From PALSA-270 sp963770245 (GTDB taxonomy: Bacteria > Acidobacteriota > Terriglobia > Terriglobales > Acidobacteriaceae): a stretch of 64,000 nucleotides of DNA. A program made the translations under genes and the position numbers. Below, one piece after another: positions 1 to 9,168 of the stretch; the first letter of the stretch is position 1; each line of letters opens with the position of its first letter. The notes under the pieces were generated by a model. The model had not been told where the DNA came from. It worked only from the letters and a program-made list of their open reading frames with translations, and ran no database searches. The stretch is from assembly GCA_963770245.1 (NCBI GenBank), contig CAVYOX010000014.1, positions 1-64,000 on the forward strand. The letters are read 5' to 3'.

Positions 1-4
1 CGGC

Positions 5-274
5 TCAGACGACCGCGACCACGGGCGGCATGCAGTGGTCGGTTTGCAATGTGTTCCGCAGAGCATGCAAGGCGTACACGGCGTCATCCAGAGCTTGTCC
101 CTCTTCGATGTTGTCTCCGGCTGCGTAAAACAACTCCCGTGCCCTCAGTGCAAGTGCTCTCTCTGCTTGCGCAATGCGCTCCGGGAGTTTTGTCTCATCA
201 ATCTCAAAGAGCACGGCCGTGTACAGCTGCCTCCAGGCTCTCCTGTCCAGAGAATTAGAGCTGCCTGTATTCAT
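5..274 (-). CDS. Small conserved hypothetical protein (paralogue A)
   Basis: The 89-residue protein is mostly helical and charged, with no signal peptide or membrane segment. The ATG at 274 is chosen because a GGGAG ribosome site lies just upstream; the reading frame continues further upstream but overlaps the RRM gene. It matches the protein at 5616-5885, which is also 89 residues: both have an aromatic start region, then a LPERI/MPERI motif, an AE-rich helix, and an ALRN/VLRN motif near the end. Function is unknown. The two copies flank the groES-groEL region. I recognise the type from soil acidobacteria but cannot name a family. Confidence 0.6.
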   Translation of the reverse strand: MNTGSSNSLDRRAWRQLYTAVLFEIDETKLPERIAQAERALALRARELFYAAGDNIEEGQALDDAVYALHALRNTLQTDHCMPPVVAVV

Positions 275-371
275 AATTCTCCCTGTTTCGCTTGTCAGTC
301 GGGCCTGAAAGTGTGTCGAATTGTCCCGATTGCTTTCGCAGGAACAGCCAACAACATCGTCTCCCCAATCA

Positions 372-677
372 TTAGATACGATGGCGCCGGTGATCCCTAC
401 TGGGAAGTGACTCGTGTTCGCCACTGCGGTAGAGCTTAGGACGAGCTTCATTGACAATCAGGGCGCGCCCGCTGTGGACCGAACCGTTCAGGGTACAAAT
501 AGCATCTCGCGCCTCCCCGGCGTTAGTCATCTCGACGAACGCAAATCCCCGCGGTTGACCTGTGTCGCGATCCGTGACGGCCGTGACTGTTTTAACTGCT
601 CCGTACGCCGCGAATAGCGTCCGAAGCTGGTCTTCGGAAGCGGCAAAATCTAAGTTACCGACGTAGATGTTAGTCAT
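372..677 (-). CDS. RRM-domain RNA-binding protein
   Basis: The 101-residue protein is a single RNA-recognition motif. RNP2 (IYVGNL) lies at residues 4-9 and RNP1 (RGFAFVEM) near residues 43-50, the two strands that contact single-stranded RNA. The C-terminal 20 residues are basic and His/Arg-rich. The start at 677 has a strong GGAGG site. Bacterial proteins of this kind resemble the cyanobacterial Rbp and eukaryotic glycine-rich RNA-binding proteins and are often cold- or stress-responsive. That role is inferred from the family; no regulatory site was seen here. Confidence 0.9.
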   Translation of the reverse strand: MTNIYVGNLDFAASEDQLRTLFAAYGAVKTVTAVTDRDTGQPRGFAFVEMTNAGEARDAICTLNGSVHSGRALIVNEARPKLYRSGEHESLPSRDHRRHRI

Positions 678-1349
678 GGCTTACCTCCGGTAGTTTGAGC
701 ATCGCTCTCCACTACGTGACGCTTTTGGCCCTGCTTGCCACGCGTGATCTCCGGAACCCTGTTTTCGACGTGAACGGGAATCGCGGATGTAGAAATCGCA
801 GGCCTATGCCTCCACCACCCTGCCCAGAGAACGACGATTCGAGATAGTGTGAAGACGATCCGCCAGTCCTGCCCGACTCAGCATCTCAGTGCTTTTCGAG
901 TCTTGCCCTAAAAGGGACTAAAACCTCCGTTTTGAAGGCACCCTGCATGTCTTCCGATCAGATTTCACGCTCGACTTGTTAGGGCAAAGAATGTATCCGC
1001 CGATATCAGCGAACGACACGCACTTTCGAACCTATATACGTTGCTCTGGGTCACGCGAGCCGGTCATGAAATATGGTTCGCTGTTAGCACTCATGTCGAG
1101 AGTCGCTGTCGGCACCAGCCTTGCAGGCTTGGAGCACTGCCGCGATGGCTCTTCTTTCCCATCATCAGTTGTTGGGAGCGGTCGGAAAACCGCCTTAAAC
1201 GTCTCCTTAGTTGTGCGGGAATGCCCAAACTATCGGAATGGTTTCTGTTGTTCTTAGTCACGAATGGCCCCCGTTACGCAGAAGACCGTCGCCTCGCTTA
1301 AGGACGGCGGAGAGGTGCAATAAAGGTAGTATACGCCTTAATAGGTGCG
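678..1349. other. Intergenic stretch, nothing recognised
   Basis: Short reading frames occur on both strands but none has a convincing ribosome site, composition or domain. A CIRCE-like half site (TTAGCACTC at 1084) has no proper partner. The stretch probably consists of decayed DNA upstream of the transposase remnant. Confidence 0.5.
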
Positions 1350-1662
1350 ATGGGCGCTTGTGGTCTAGACGACGAGCTGGTGCCGGCGCAACATCCGCTG
1401 CGGATGGTGATGGCGCTGGTCGAAGTGGCGGGGCGCAACGCCACCGATCCGCCGTTGCTGGTGGGGTTGTGGTTGTATGCCTGTATTCGCGGCATTGGAT
1501 CGGCGGGGGAGTTGGCGCGGCGCAGCGAGGAGAGCGTGGCGTTCCGCTGGCTGTGCGGCGGTGACGGTGAATCACCGGCTGCTGTCGGATTTTCGCGTGG
1601 ACCACGGGGCGGCGCTGGATGAGCTGTTCAGTCAAGTGATCGCGTCATTGGCTTGTTTGTAA
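1350..1662 (+). pseudogene. IS1182-type transposase N-terminal fragment, frameshifted
   Basis: Two frames together give the DUF772-like N-terminal domain of IS1182/IS5-group transposases. The first frame ends in a VAFRWLCGG motif. The second continues from about 1555 with a VNHRLLSDFR motif and then LFSQVIASL. Joining them needs a frameshift near 1555. The DDE catalytic domain is absent after 1662, and no terminal inverted repeats are seen. It is a dead remnant of about 100 residues from an element of roughly 1.5 kb. Confidence 0.7.
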
Positions 1663-1710
1663 GATACGTTCACTCCGGGAAGCCATGACTCCGAAATTCC
1701 AAGTCGGCAC
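1661..1710 (+). repeat. Direct repeat, copy 1 (related to groES upstream region)
   Basis: This segment begins AAGATACGTTCACTC and ends AAGTCGGCAC. It is matched with a few substitutions and 1-base gaps at 2465-2515, just upstream of groES. It sits at the exact end of the transposase remnant, suggesting that an older copy of the groES leader was separated here. Confidence 0.6.
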
Positions 1711-2086
1711 CATCGTGATCTAGGATCGTCCTTGAGCTTACGGGAGCGGGAGGGTTGGCGAAGCGGCGCAAAGTGGGCGAGTTCAGTGCCGCTTCAACTT
1801 CTCCGCTGCTGCAAACGTGATCGGGAGACAATCGAGCGCCACCAGCAATCAGTGCCGGTTGACAATCGCAGTGCAGAAGGCTAGGGTGGTACTCGAGCGA
1901 GTAGTCTTCCCGCTCTTTCAGGTCTCCTGAACTAAGTCAGCCCACTTGAAGTCCTCTCTCTTAGATTACCTAGGGAAGGTCTGATTAAGTCAATTGCTCG
2001 TTGTACGGGCATCGGCCAATAGTAGTTTTGCGATCCGCGCAGACACTTGAATCAAAACCTCCCTAAACCAATTTTGGGGGTTGATC
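1711..2086. other. Intergenic stretch upstream of the small ABM-like gene
   Basis: No coding region is supported. It presumably holds the promoter of the gene at 2087, but no clear -35/-10 pair was identified. Confidence 0.4.
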
Positions 2087-2404
2087 ATGTTTGCTCGCAA
2101 TGTTTCTCTACGGCTGAAACCAAACACTCTGAGCGAGTTCACGCTGATTGTCGATAAAGAAGTGGTTCCCATGCTGCGGAAGCAGAGTGGGTTCCTGGAT
2201 GAAATCGTATTTGCTGTTCCGGGAGGGCTGGATGTGGTCGCAATCAGTCTCTGGAATACCAAGGAGCACGCGGAAGCCTACAAAGCTGCAGGCTACCCCA
2301 CAGTGGTCAAGATGCTCGAGAAAGTATTAGACGGCACTCCCAAGGTGCAAGTCACGGATGTGATTAGCTCGACTATTCACAAACCCGCCGCCGTGGCCGC
2401 CTGA
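2087..2404 (+). CDS. Small ABM-like (ferredoxin-fold) protein
   Basis: The 105-residue soluble protein has the pattern of the antibiotic-biosynthesis-monooxygenase/dimeric alpha-beta barrel superfamily: an N-terminal strand, a long helix (residues about 12-30), a central strand with ISLWNTKEHAEAY, then a second helix. Such proteins are small dimeric oxygenases or stress proteins; the substrate is unknown. The start at 2087 has a GGGGG ribosome site 6 bases upstream; a TTG at 2081 is less likely. A strong terminator follows, so it is probably monocistronic and separate from groES. Confidence 0.7.
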   Translation: MFARNVSLRLKPNTLSEFTLIVDKEVVPMLRKQSGFLDEIVFAVPGGLDVVAISLWNTKEHAEAYKAAGYPTVVKMLEKVLDGTPKVQVTDVISSTIHKPAAVAA

Positions 2405-2425
2405 GACGAGCCTCGTCAATCGCCC

Positions 2426-2458
2426 GGGGTGGCTAGCTAGCAGTGCCACCCCTTTTTT
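2426..2458 (+). terminator. Rho-independent terminator
   Basis: A perfect 8-bp stem (GGGGTGGC at 2426-2433 with GCCACCCC at 2445-2452) is followed by six T at 2453-2458. It closes the gene ending at 2404. Confidence 0.9.
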
Positions 2459-2464
2459 GGTCGC

Positions 2465-2515
2465 AAGATACGTTCACTCGGGAAAGCAGACGACACCGCA
2501 AATTCAAGTCGGCAC
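2465..2515 (+). repeat. Direct repeat, copy 2 (groES leader)
   Basis: This is the counterpart of 1661-1710, located 55-105 bases before the groES start. It may contain groES control sequence. No CIRCE (HrcA) inverted repeat is visible in the groES leader. Confidence 0.6.
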
Positions 2516-2569
2516 TTGTAACCCAAGTCTAAACCGACCTTAAGGATCGATGATTTAAGGAGCGCAAGT

Positions 2570-2899
2570 ATGGCTACGAAATTCACCCCGCTGCACGACC
2601 GCATCCTGGTTCGTCGCGTAGAAGAAGCGGCAACCACTCGCGGCGGAATCCTCATACCGGACAGTGCTAAGGACAAGCCGCAGGAGGGCGAAGTCATCTC
2701 CGTGGGCAAGGGCAAGAGCAATGAAGACGGCAAGGTGTTCCCTCTGGCGGTAAAAGAAGGAGACGACATCCTGTTCGGTAAGTATGCCGGCACTGAAATC
2801 AAGATTGACGGTGAGGATTTCCTGATTATGAAGGAAGAGGAGGTCCTCGGCATGCTGTCTGGCGTCGCCAAGAAGGCAACCGTCGGAGCGCGGCGGTAG
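2570..2899 (+). CDS. groES: Co-chaperonin GroES
   Basis: The 109-residue protein forms the heptameric lid of the GroEL chamber. It has the family N-terminus (PLHDRILVRR), a mobile-loop region near residues 22-35 (TRGGILIPD), and the conserved GEVISVGKG and ILFGKYAG strands. It is about 12 residues longer than the usual 95-97, with the extra residues in a basic C-terminal tail (VAKKATVGARR). The ribosome site is AAGGAG. groEL follows 111 bases downstream, the usual groESL operon. No CIRCE element is visible upstream, so heat regulation may use another factor. Confidence 0.97.
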   Translation: MATKFTPLHDRILVRRVEEAATTRGGILIPDSAKDKPQEGEVISVGKGKSNEDGKVFPLAVKEGDDILFGKYAGTEIKIDGEDFLIMKEEEVLGMLSGVAKKATVGARR

Positions 2900-3010
2900 T
2901 CGTCAGGAGTTGGTCGCCAGTAGCTAGTAACCGATCCCCAATGCAAGCTAAGACATTCCGCAGGCGTGGCCTGCAAGAAAATCCGTAACTTCTGATAGGA
3001 GATTCTGATT

Positions 3011-4672
<1,662 letters not shown>

Positions 4673-5211
4673 GAACTAGACACAGGCGTGGCATGAACTC
4701 AGGTCGGGTTGGTGAGATAATTACATGTAGGAGCTTTGGGAAGGCATTATGTGAAACTCACGCTGCCTCTTCGCAAAGCAGCAACGCTGCTTAGAACGAG
4801 AGTTGTTCTATGGTTTGCCAACAGTTGGACCAACTGGAATGGAACTTTGTTCAGGCAAGGGCGGGAAGCCAGGACGTAGATTCGTTGGGATGGACAGATC
4901 GTGAGTTTTCATGCCTTGACGCGATATTGGATCACAAGCGGGAGGGGCATCAAGGCGAACGCTGCCCTGGGGATTAAATACCATTCAGGGGTATTAGAGG
5001 ACTCTTGAAATGCATGCTTACTTTGCCGGTCTGCCGTGATGGAGGCCTAGTGCGACCAGATCCGAGACGTTCGCTTCGCCCACGCACATGACGTGTCTGC
5101 GCCCCCCCGGCACGCCGGAAGACCACGTTGTGGACGTATCCAGTCATTTCACAAGGATCTTCCGGGTTCAAAATCCACGAGTCGCCCACACCGAGATCTT
5201 TGCCGGGTTCT
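4673..5211. other. Intergenic, no gene recognised
   Basis: No reading frame here has a recognisable product. It contains a 7-bp perfect hairpin at 4776-4792 without a T-tract and leads into the degenerate recombinase-tail copy at 5212. Confidence 0.4.
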
Positions 5212-5330
5212 CGAGATGGTCGACGTTTTAGTATCCGGAAAAAAAATTGGGGTCCCACTCGTACAAATTTTGAACCACTTAGCCCGTCTTTGTTCGTTCT
5301 TTCAACGACTTGCCACCCGCGCTAGTGGCT
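5212..5330 (+). pseudogene. Degenerate serine-recombinase tail (third copy)
   Basis: The translated segment carries a KKIGVPLVQILNHLARL motif, matching KNIGVPLAQILNHLARL encoded at about 7390-7440. DNA identity is high in GGGGTCCCACTCG and AAATTTTGAACCA. Upstream sequence is too diverged to read as a gene. It is an old copy of the element tail found intact-looking at 7280 and beside tRNA-His at 14225. Confidence 0.6.
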
Positions 5331-5615
5331 TCTATGAAAGGTCATAAAAGTCAAGGCCGACGTGGCGGCCCTCCTTAATTATTTTCCGAGGGCCAGATCT
5401 GTTCGGGGCGACTGTCGAACGTCACCAAAGCGACCTTGCGGGTTCGAGATTGCGGCAGCTCTGAAGCTGACTGGAGGCCGCCCACCGGTTTGCACGACGA
5501 TCACCACGCCAAGCGGTTCATTCTCGGTCTGCTCAACCGATACTTTCTGCTCGATCCCATTGTCGGTGAGTCGAAAATGACTCGCATTGAGGTTCGTAAC
5601 ACTATTATAGTGTGA

Positions 5616-5885
5616 TTAGGAAGGTTCGCACGGCAGAGTCTCCGCATTACTCGCGCCCGCCTGCCAATTCTGCCACGATGCCACATCGTTGCGCAAAACC
5701 TTCAGACCGTCTAGAGCATTGGCTAGCGCACGCTGTTCTTCGGGTGTCCCGCCGTGGTCCTCCGAAAGCACGCGATGCCTTCGATGTATTTCGGATTCCG
5801 CGGTTTTAATTCGTTCCGGCATCTTCACCCAGTCGGTCTCAAGTGCCGCAGCCATGTAAAAGTCCTGCCAACCACACATAGTCAT
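5616..5885 (-). CDS. Small conserved hypothetical protein (paralogue B)
   Basis: This 89-residue protein is the second member of the pair with 5-274. Shared features are an aromatic N-terminus (WQDFY versus WRQLY), a MPERI motif, an AESEIHRR helix, and a terminal LKVLRNDVA segment aligned with LHALRNTLQ. The ATG at 5885 is chosen because it has a GAGG site and gives the same length as the paralogue. A start at 5855 is possible. Function is unknown; no membrane or signal segment is seen. Confidence 0.6.
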   Translation of the reverse strand: MTMCGWQDFYMAAALETDWVKMPERIKTAESEIHRRHRVLSEDHGGTPEEQRALANALDGLKVLRNDVASWQNWQAGASNAETLPCEPS

Positions 5886-6674
5886 GTGACAACCTCGCGG
5901 CCAACATGCTTGTGCAATTTTGCACCCGAGACAATATGCCATTTCCTCAGAAACGGAGACTGAGCAATTTTGCTCACTCGATAGCGGTAGGCGGAGGGTC
6001 GGGAGTAGGCCACAAGCTGCTTTAAGGCTGCTGGGCGGGGACTGTGCTTGAAAGTCTGTGAGAATCAGGGAGTAGCATCCTCGCGCTTGCTCTTGTGCTC
6101 GGCCACTGCTTGCGGAGGCTTTCTTGGGCAGCGGATGCTCTCTTGAGGGAATCTAGCCGAACTTTGAAAGTCCTATCACAATGCGCGGAGACACCAACGG
6201 CTGGCACCGTGCTCAGCCAGTTGACCACCCGGAGATTGCGCGTTGCCATCCTCACGGTATCCCACAGGTAGGGGGCTCGGATTTTCTGGGCGTACCACCC
6301 ATTTCAAGACGGGGGGTGTCAACCTGGGTGAAGTGCTTTGCGTTTTCCCCACGGACCCCTTTTCATTCTGCTCGTTGCGCCGCATATGTACGGCCACACG
6401 GGAGACTGCCGAGTAACAGACATAGAACATCTGAAGAGAGACCACGGAAGACCTTACCCTCGATTGAGAGCCGCTCGTTACGTTATCTGTGCCTTCGCCT
6501 GTGAGTTTACCCGGTGAGCGATACGGACCATGAGGGTCGTGAGGTCTAGCGCCGAGCGACTGCGCATTGACCCGGTTCTGAGTGAAATCGGGATTATGTC
6601 ACCTAGCCCCTTGAGGTCGCGGAGGCTCGATAACATCTTTGGCCTGCCGTTCGGTGCGGTATGCCGATGGGTAC
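5886..6674. other. Intergenic, no gene recognised
   Basis: Several reading frames of 60-110 codons occur on both strands, but none shows a ribosome site together with a plausible protein. It is probably decayed sequence. Confidence 0.4.
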
Positions 6675-6866
6675 CTAACCCTCTTTGGCGTGATTGGCAC
6701 AAACATGCAACGTGAACTCTCTGTCGCGCTGCAACTCGAAGTTGTGCATCATTTCATCGAAAGATTTGCCGGCGGGCGCATCGAAGGGTTTGAATCGCCA
6801 GCCACATTCGGAGCATCCAAAACCCCGAAAACGCTCTTGCTTAATCCATGTCAGCCGCCGGCTCAT
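6675..6866 (-). CDS. Small zinc-ribbon-like protein
   Basis: The 63-residue protein begins with a RRLTWIKQERF segment, then CSECGW (CxxC), and ends HVCANH (CxxH). The four ligands suggest a small zinc site. I recall similar short proteins as common in Acidobacteriota, but their role is unknown. The ATG at 6866 has a GAGGCGG site; a longer start at 7001 is possible but adds a poorly conserved-looking extension. It sits among mobile-element debris. Confidence 0.6.
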   Translation of the reverse strand: MSRRLTWIKQERFRGFGCSECGWRFKPFDAPAGKSFDEMMHNFELQRDREFTLHVCANHAKEG

Positions 6867-7080
6867 GGCCGCCTCTGTCGCTGCGATGCCGAAGTTTACA
6901 CGCGCCAATGTTGGATGGTCTGTCGGGAATCCTACATACATGGAAAGGTTTTGTTTGTCGCGAACGTCTGATTCGAGAGGTGTCGTTTGAAGTGAGTGCA
7001 ATCGCTTTAAGCGGTCACTCTTGTGCGATCCTTGCGCGTAACAGCCGAGAGGCCAAGGTAGGATACCCTACGGAACCGTC

Positions 7081-7499
7081 ATGTTTGGGTCTGCCGAGGA
7101 CTTCGCCATGTTGAAGGAGACTGTCACGAAGCAGAAAGCCGACGTAGAGGCGCATTTGGCTGGCTAGATAGCGAGACCTCAACAATGGAGGTCCTTCTAC
7201 AAGAGACGCAGAGCAACATCGTTGATCTCGTGGGGGCCTGGAAAAACGGAGGCGTTCAGCAGCGCCATGAGTTGGCTTGGAGCCTGTATCCAGAAGGTCT
7301 GCGGTTCAGTCGTGAAACACTATTTCTTGAACCGGGCAACGTCTTGCTGATGAACGCGATGCGCGAGATGATCGACGATTTAGTGGCTGGAAAAAACATT
7401 GGGGTCCCACTCGCACAAATTTTGAACCATTTAGCCCGCCTCCGTGCGCTCGTTAAGCGCCTGTGGATAGAGGACCAAATCAAGTGTTCGACCGCCTGA
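7081..7499 (+). pseudogene. Serine recombinase C-terminal remnant, frameshifted
   Basis: The first frame (from 7081) reads SAEDFAMLKETVTKQKADVE, a coiled-coil like segment, and stops at 7168. The second frame (from 7185) continues with NIVDLVGAWKNGGVQQRHEL and LYPEGLRFS. The latter resembles the end of serine recombinases, where a coiled coil leads to a FPEGLxF motif. A frameshift near 7160 separates the parts. The catalytic serine domain and zinc ribbon are absent. Part of it is duplicated exactly beside tRNA-His (14225-14350). Confidence 0.6.
7280..7405 (+). repeat. 126-bp exact direct repeat, copy 1
   Basis: This segment is identical base for base to 14225-14350. It encodes the tail of the recombinase remnant and ends in CATTGGGGT. 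Beyond 7405 the sequence continues CCCACTCG, while the other copy runs into tRNA-His. Confidence 0.95.
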
Positions 7500-7768
7500 C
7501 TGCCCGGAAAGGGGCCAAGCCATACGATGCGTCAGAGAACCATAGTTTGGTGAAAGCATCGGAAACACTTAACAATAAGGTGAAAGAGGCGTGCTGGAGC
7601 ACTGCGAACATCTTTGTCATTGTCTAGCCAGTGCAGCCATAGTCGGCGCTATCTGGAGTGCCGAACCCCAGCGGCGAAACTGGCGGGCGACTTGGTTTCC
7701 GAAGACTGAAAAACGTGACCCAGAAACGACCCGCTGACTGACGCCAAGCAGTGTGGATCAGCCGAACC

Positions 7769-7885
7769 ATGCTTTCCAAGCCGAGCACCCGGCACGATCC
7801 AGTCGAGCTGCTGGTCGATGCCAGCCGCGACCGGCTGCCAGAACTTCTGCCCATCAAGTGGGCACGAGGCAGTCTGCGGGTGTGA
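7769..7885 (+). pseudogene. Possible DUF2252 N-terminal fragment
   Basis: A 38-codon frame includes RHDPVELLVDASRDRLPELL followed by PIKW. This resembles the start of DUF2252 proteins, which carry a DPIxxL...R(V/L)xELVPIRYGRM pattern. It stops immediately afterwards, so the roughly 400-residue remainder is missing. The match is short, so the identification is tentative. Confidence 0.4.
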
Positions 7886-7900
7886 GGAATCACGTTAATC

Positions 7901-7916
7901 CGTGACCTCAGTCACA
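7901..7916. promoter_or_regulatory. Crp/Fnr-type operator candidate
   Basis: The sequence CGTGA-N6-TCACA fits the two-fold symmetric Crp/Fnr-family pattern TGTGA-N6-TCACA with a single mismatch. It lies 125 bases upstream of the hydrogenase small-subunit start. A second GTGA...TCAC pair with 4-base spacing (7882-7893) adjoins it. Control of hydrogenase by a Crp/Fnr regulator (redox or carbon state) is plausible but inferred. Confidence 0.5.
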
Positions 7917-8040
7917 TCACTGCCTGGGAGATATCTGATATTCAACTGCAAACAATTTGCAGCGGGGAAGCCTTCTAGGCTCGTTTTCCCGCGATCGCTT
8001 GGTTGGCTTCCCGGGCAAGACACGAAAAAGAGGTGAGCCC

Positions 8041-9159
8041 ATGCTCCCGTCGAATCAGACCTTCTCCAGGGCCATGCAGCAGAAGGGTGTCGACCGCCGC
8101 CGCTTTATCAAATTCTGCACCGCGATGACCGCCACTCTTGCGCTTCCTCCGCGATATGTAGCGCAGGTGGCAGCCGCCCTCGAAAAAGCGCGAAAGCCCG
8201 TGCTGGTGTGGCTGCAGTTTCAGGATTGCGCGGGAAACTCCGAATCCATCCTGCGCTCCAGCAATCCTTCGGTGCTGGAAGTCGTGCTGGATCTTCTTTC
8301 CTGGGAATATCACGAACTTGTCATGGCAGGCGCCGGGCACCAAGCCGAGGCCGCACTGGAACGGGTGGTGCGGGAGGAAAAGGGCAAATTCCTCGCAGTA
8401 GTCGAAGGTGCAGTTCCTCTGGCTGATGAGGGCGTTTACTGCACCGTAGGTGGTCGCACCGCACTCGACATCGCTCGACACGTTTGCCCCAACGCCGCCG
8501 CTACCATTGCGGCCGGAGCCTGCGCCTGGGACGGCGGGCTGGTTCGGGCTCATCCCAATCCCACCGGTGCGGTAGGGATCTCGGAGGCTGTGCCTGAGGC
8601 CAACGTCATCAACCTGGGCGGTTGTCCGCAGAATCCGGCTAACACCGCGGCCGTGCTGGTGCATTACCTCACGTTCGGCGAGTTGCCTGCCGTGGATCAA
8701 TATAACCGGCCCTTGTTTGCTTATGGACGGATCATCCACGACCAATGCGAGCGTCGCGCACATTACGATGCCGGTCGCTACGTGCAGGAATGGGGTGATG
8801 AAGGCCATCGCAAGGGCTGGTGCCTGTACAAAATGGGATGTAAGGGACCCCAGGCCACTTTTAACTGCCCCTCGGTGCGGTGGAACGACGGTACAAGCTG
8901 GCCGGTCAAAGCCGGCCACGGCTGCCTGGCTTGCGCCTCTCACCGTTTCTGGGACGTTCGCTCTCCTTTCTACGAGCGGCTGCCGCAGGTTCCTGGCTTC
9001 GGTGCAGATGTGACCGCAGGCCAGATCGGAATGGGTGTCACCGCGGCTGTGGCCGGCGCCACGATTGTCCATGGAATCGCCAGCGCCGTTCGTGACCGGA
9101 TGAGAACCAGACCTGGAGCAGTTCCGCCGCAGGCGAGCAACCAGCCGCCGAAAGCATAG
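8041..9159 (+). CDS. hyaA: [NiFe] hydrogenase small subunit (group 1, membrane-bound)
   Basis: The 372-residue electron-transfer subunit is exported. A Tat signal (DRRRFIKF, residues 18-25) is followed by a hydrophobic stretch, and a C-terminal helix near residues 328-350 would anchor it to the membrane. Distal cluster ligands are H233, C236, C261 and C267; medial cluster cysteines are C276, C295 and C298. The proximal cluster normally uses four Cys; here C63, C161 and C195 are present but the second position is N66 (CAGN). The ATG at 8041 has a GAGGTG site; the earlier frame start at 7957 is rejected. It is the first gene of the operon. Confidence 0.93.
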   Translation: MLPSNQTFSRAMQQKGVDRRRFIKFCTAMTATLALPPRYVAQVAAALEKARKPVLVWLQFQDCAGNSESILRSSNPSVLEVVLDLLSWEYHELVMAGAGHQAEAALERVVREEKGKFLAVVEGAVPLADEGVYCTVGGRTALDIARHVCPNAAATIAAGACAWDGGLVRAHPNPTGAVGISEAVPEANVINLGGCPQNPANTAAVLVHYLTFGELPAVDQYNRPLFAYGRIIHDQCERRAHYDAGRYVQEWGDEGHRKGWCLYKMGCKGPQATFNCPSVRWNDGTSWPVKAGHGCLACASHRFWDVRSPFYERLPQVPGFGADVTAGQIGMGVTAAVAGATIVHGIASAVRDRMRTRPGAVPPQASNQPPKA

Positions 9160-9168
9160 GAGGAGTGT

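Noticed and set aside
1084..1110. CIRCE-like site (TTAGCACTC)
   Set aside because: Only one half matches; the second half (GTCGCTGTC) does not, and it is 1.5 kb from groES.
4776..4792. Terminator after groEL
   Set aside because: The hairpin is perfect but has no T-run.
4974..5258. 94-codon minus-strand frame
   Set aside because: No ribosome site or recognisable domain; overlaps recombinase debris on the other strand.
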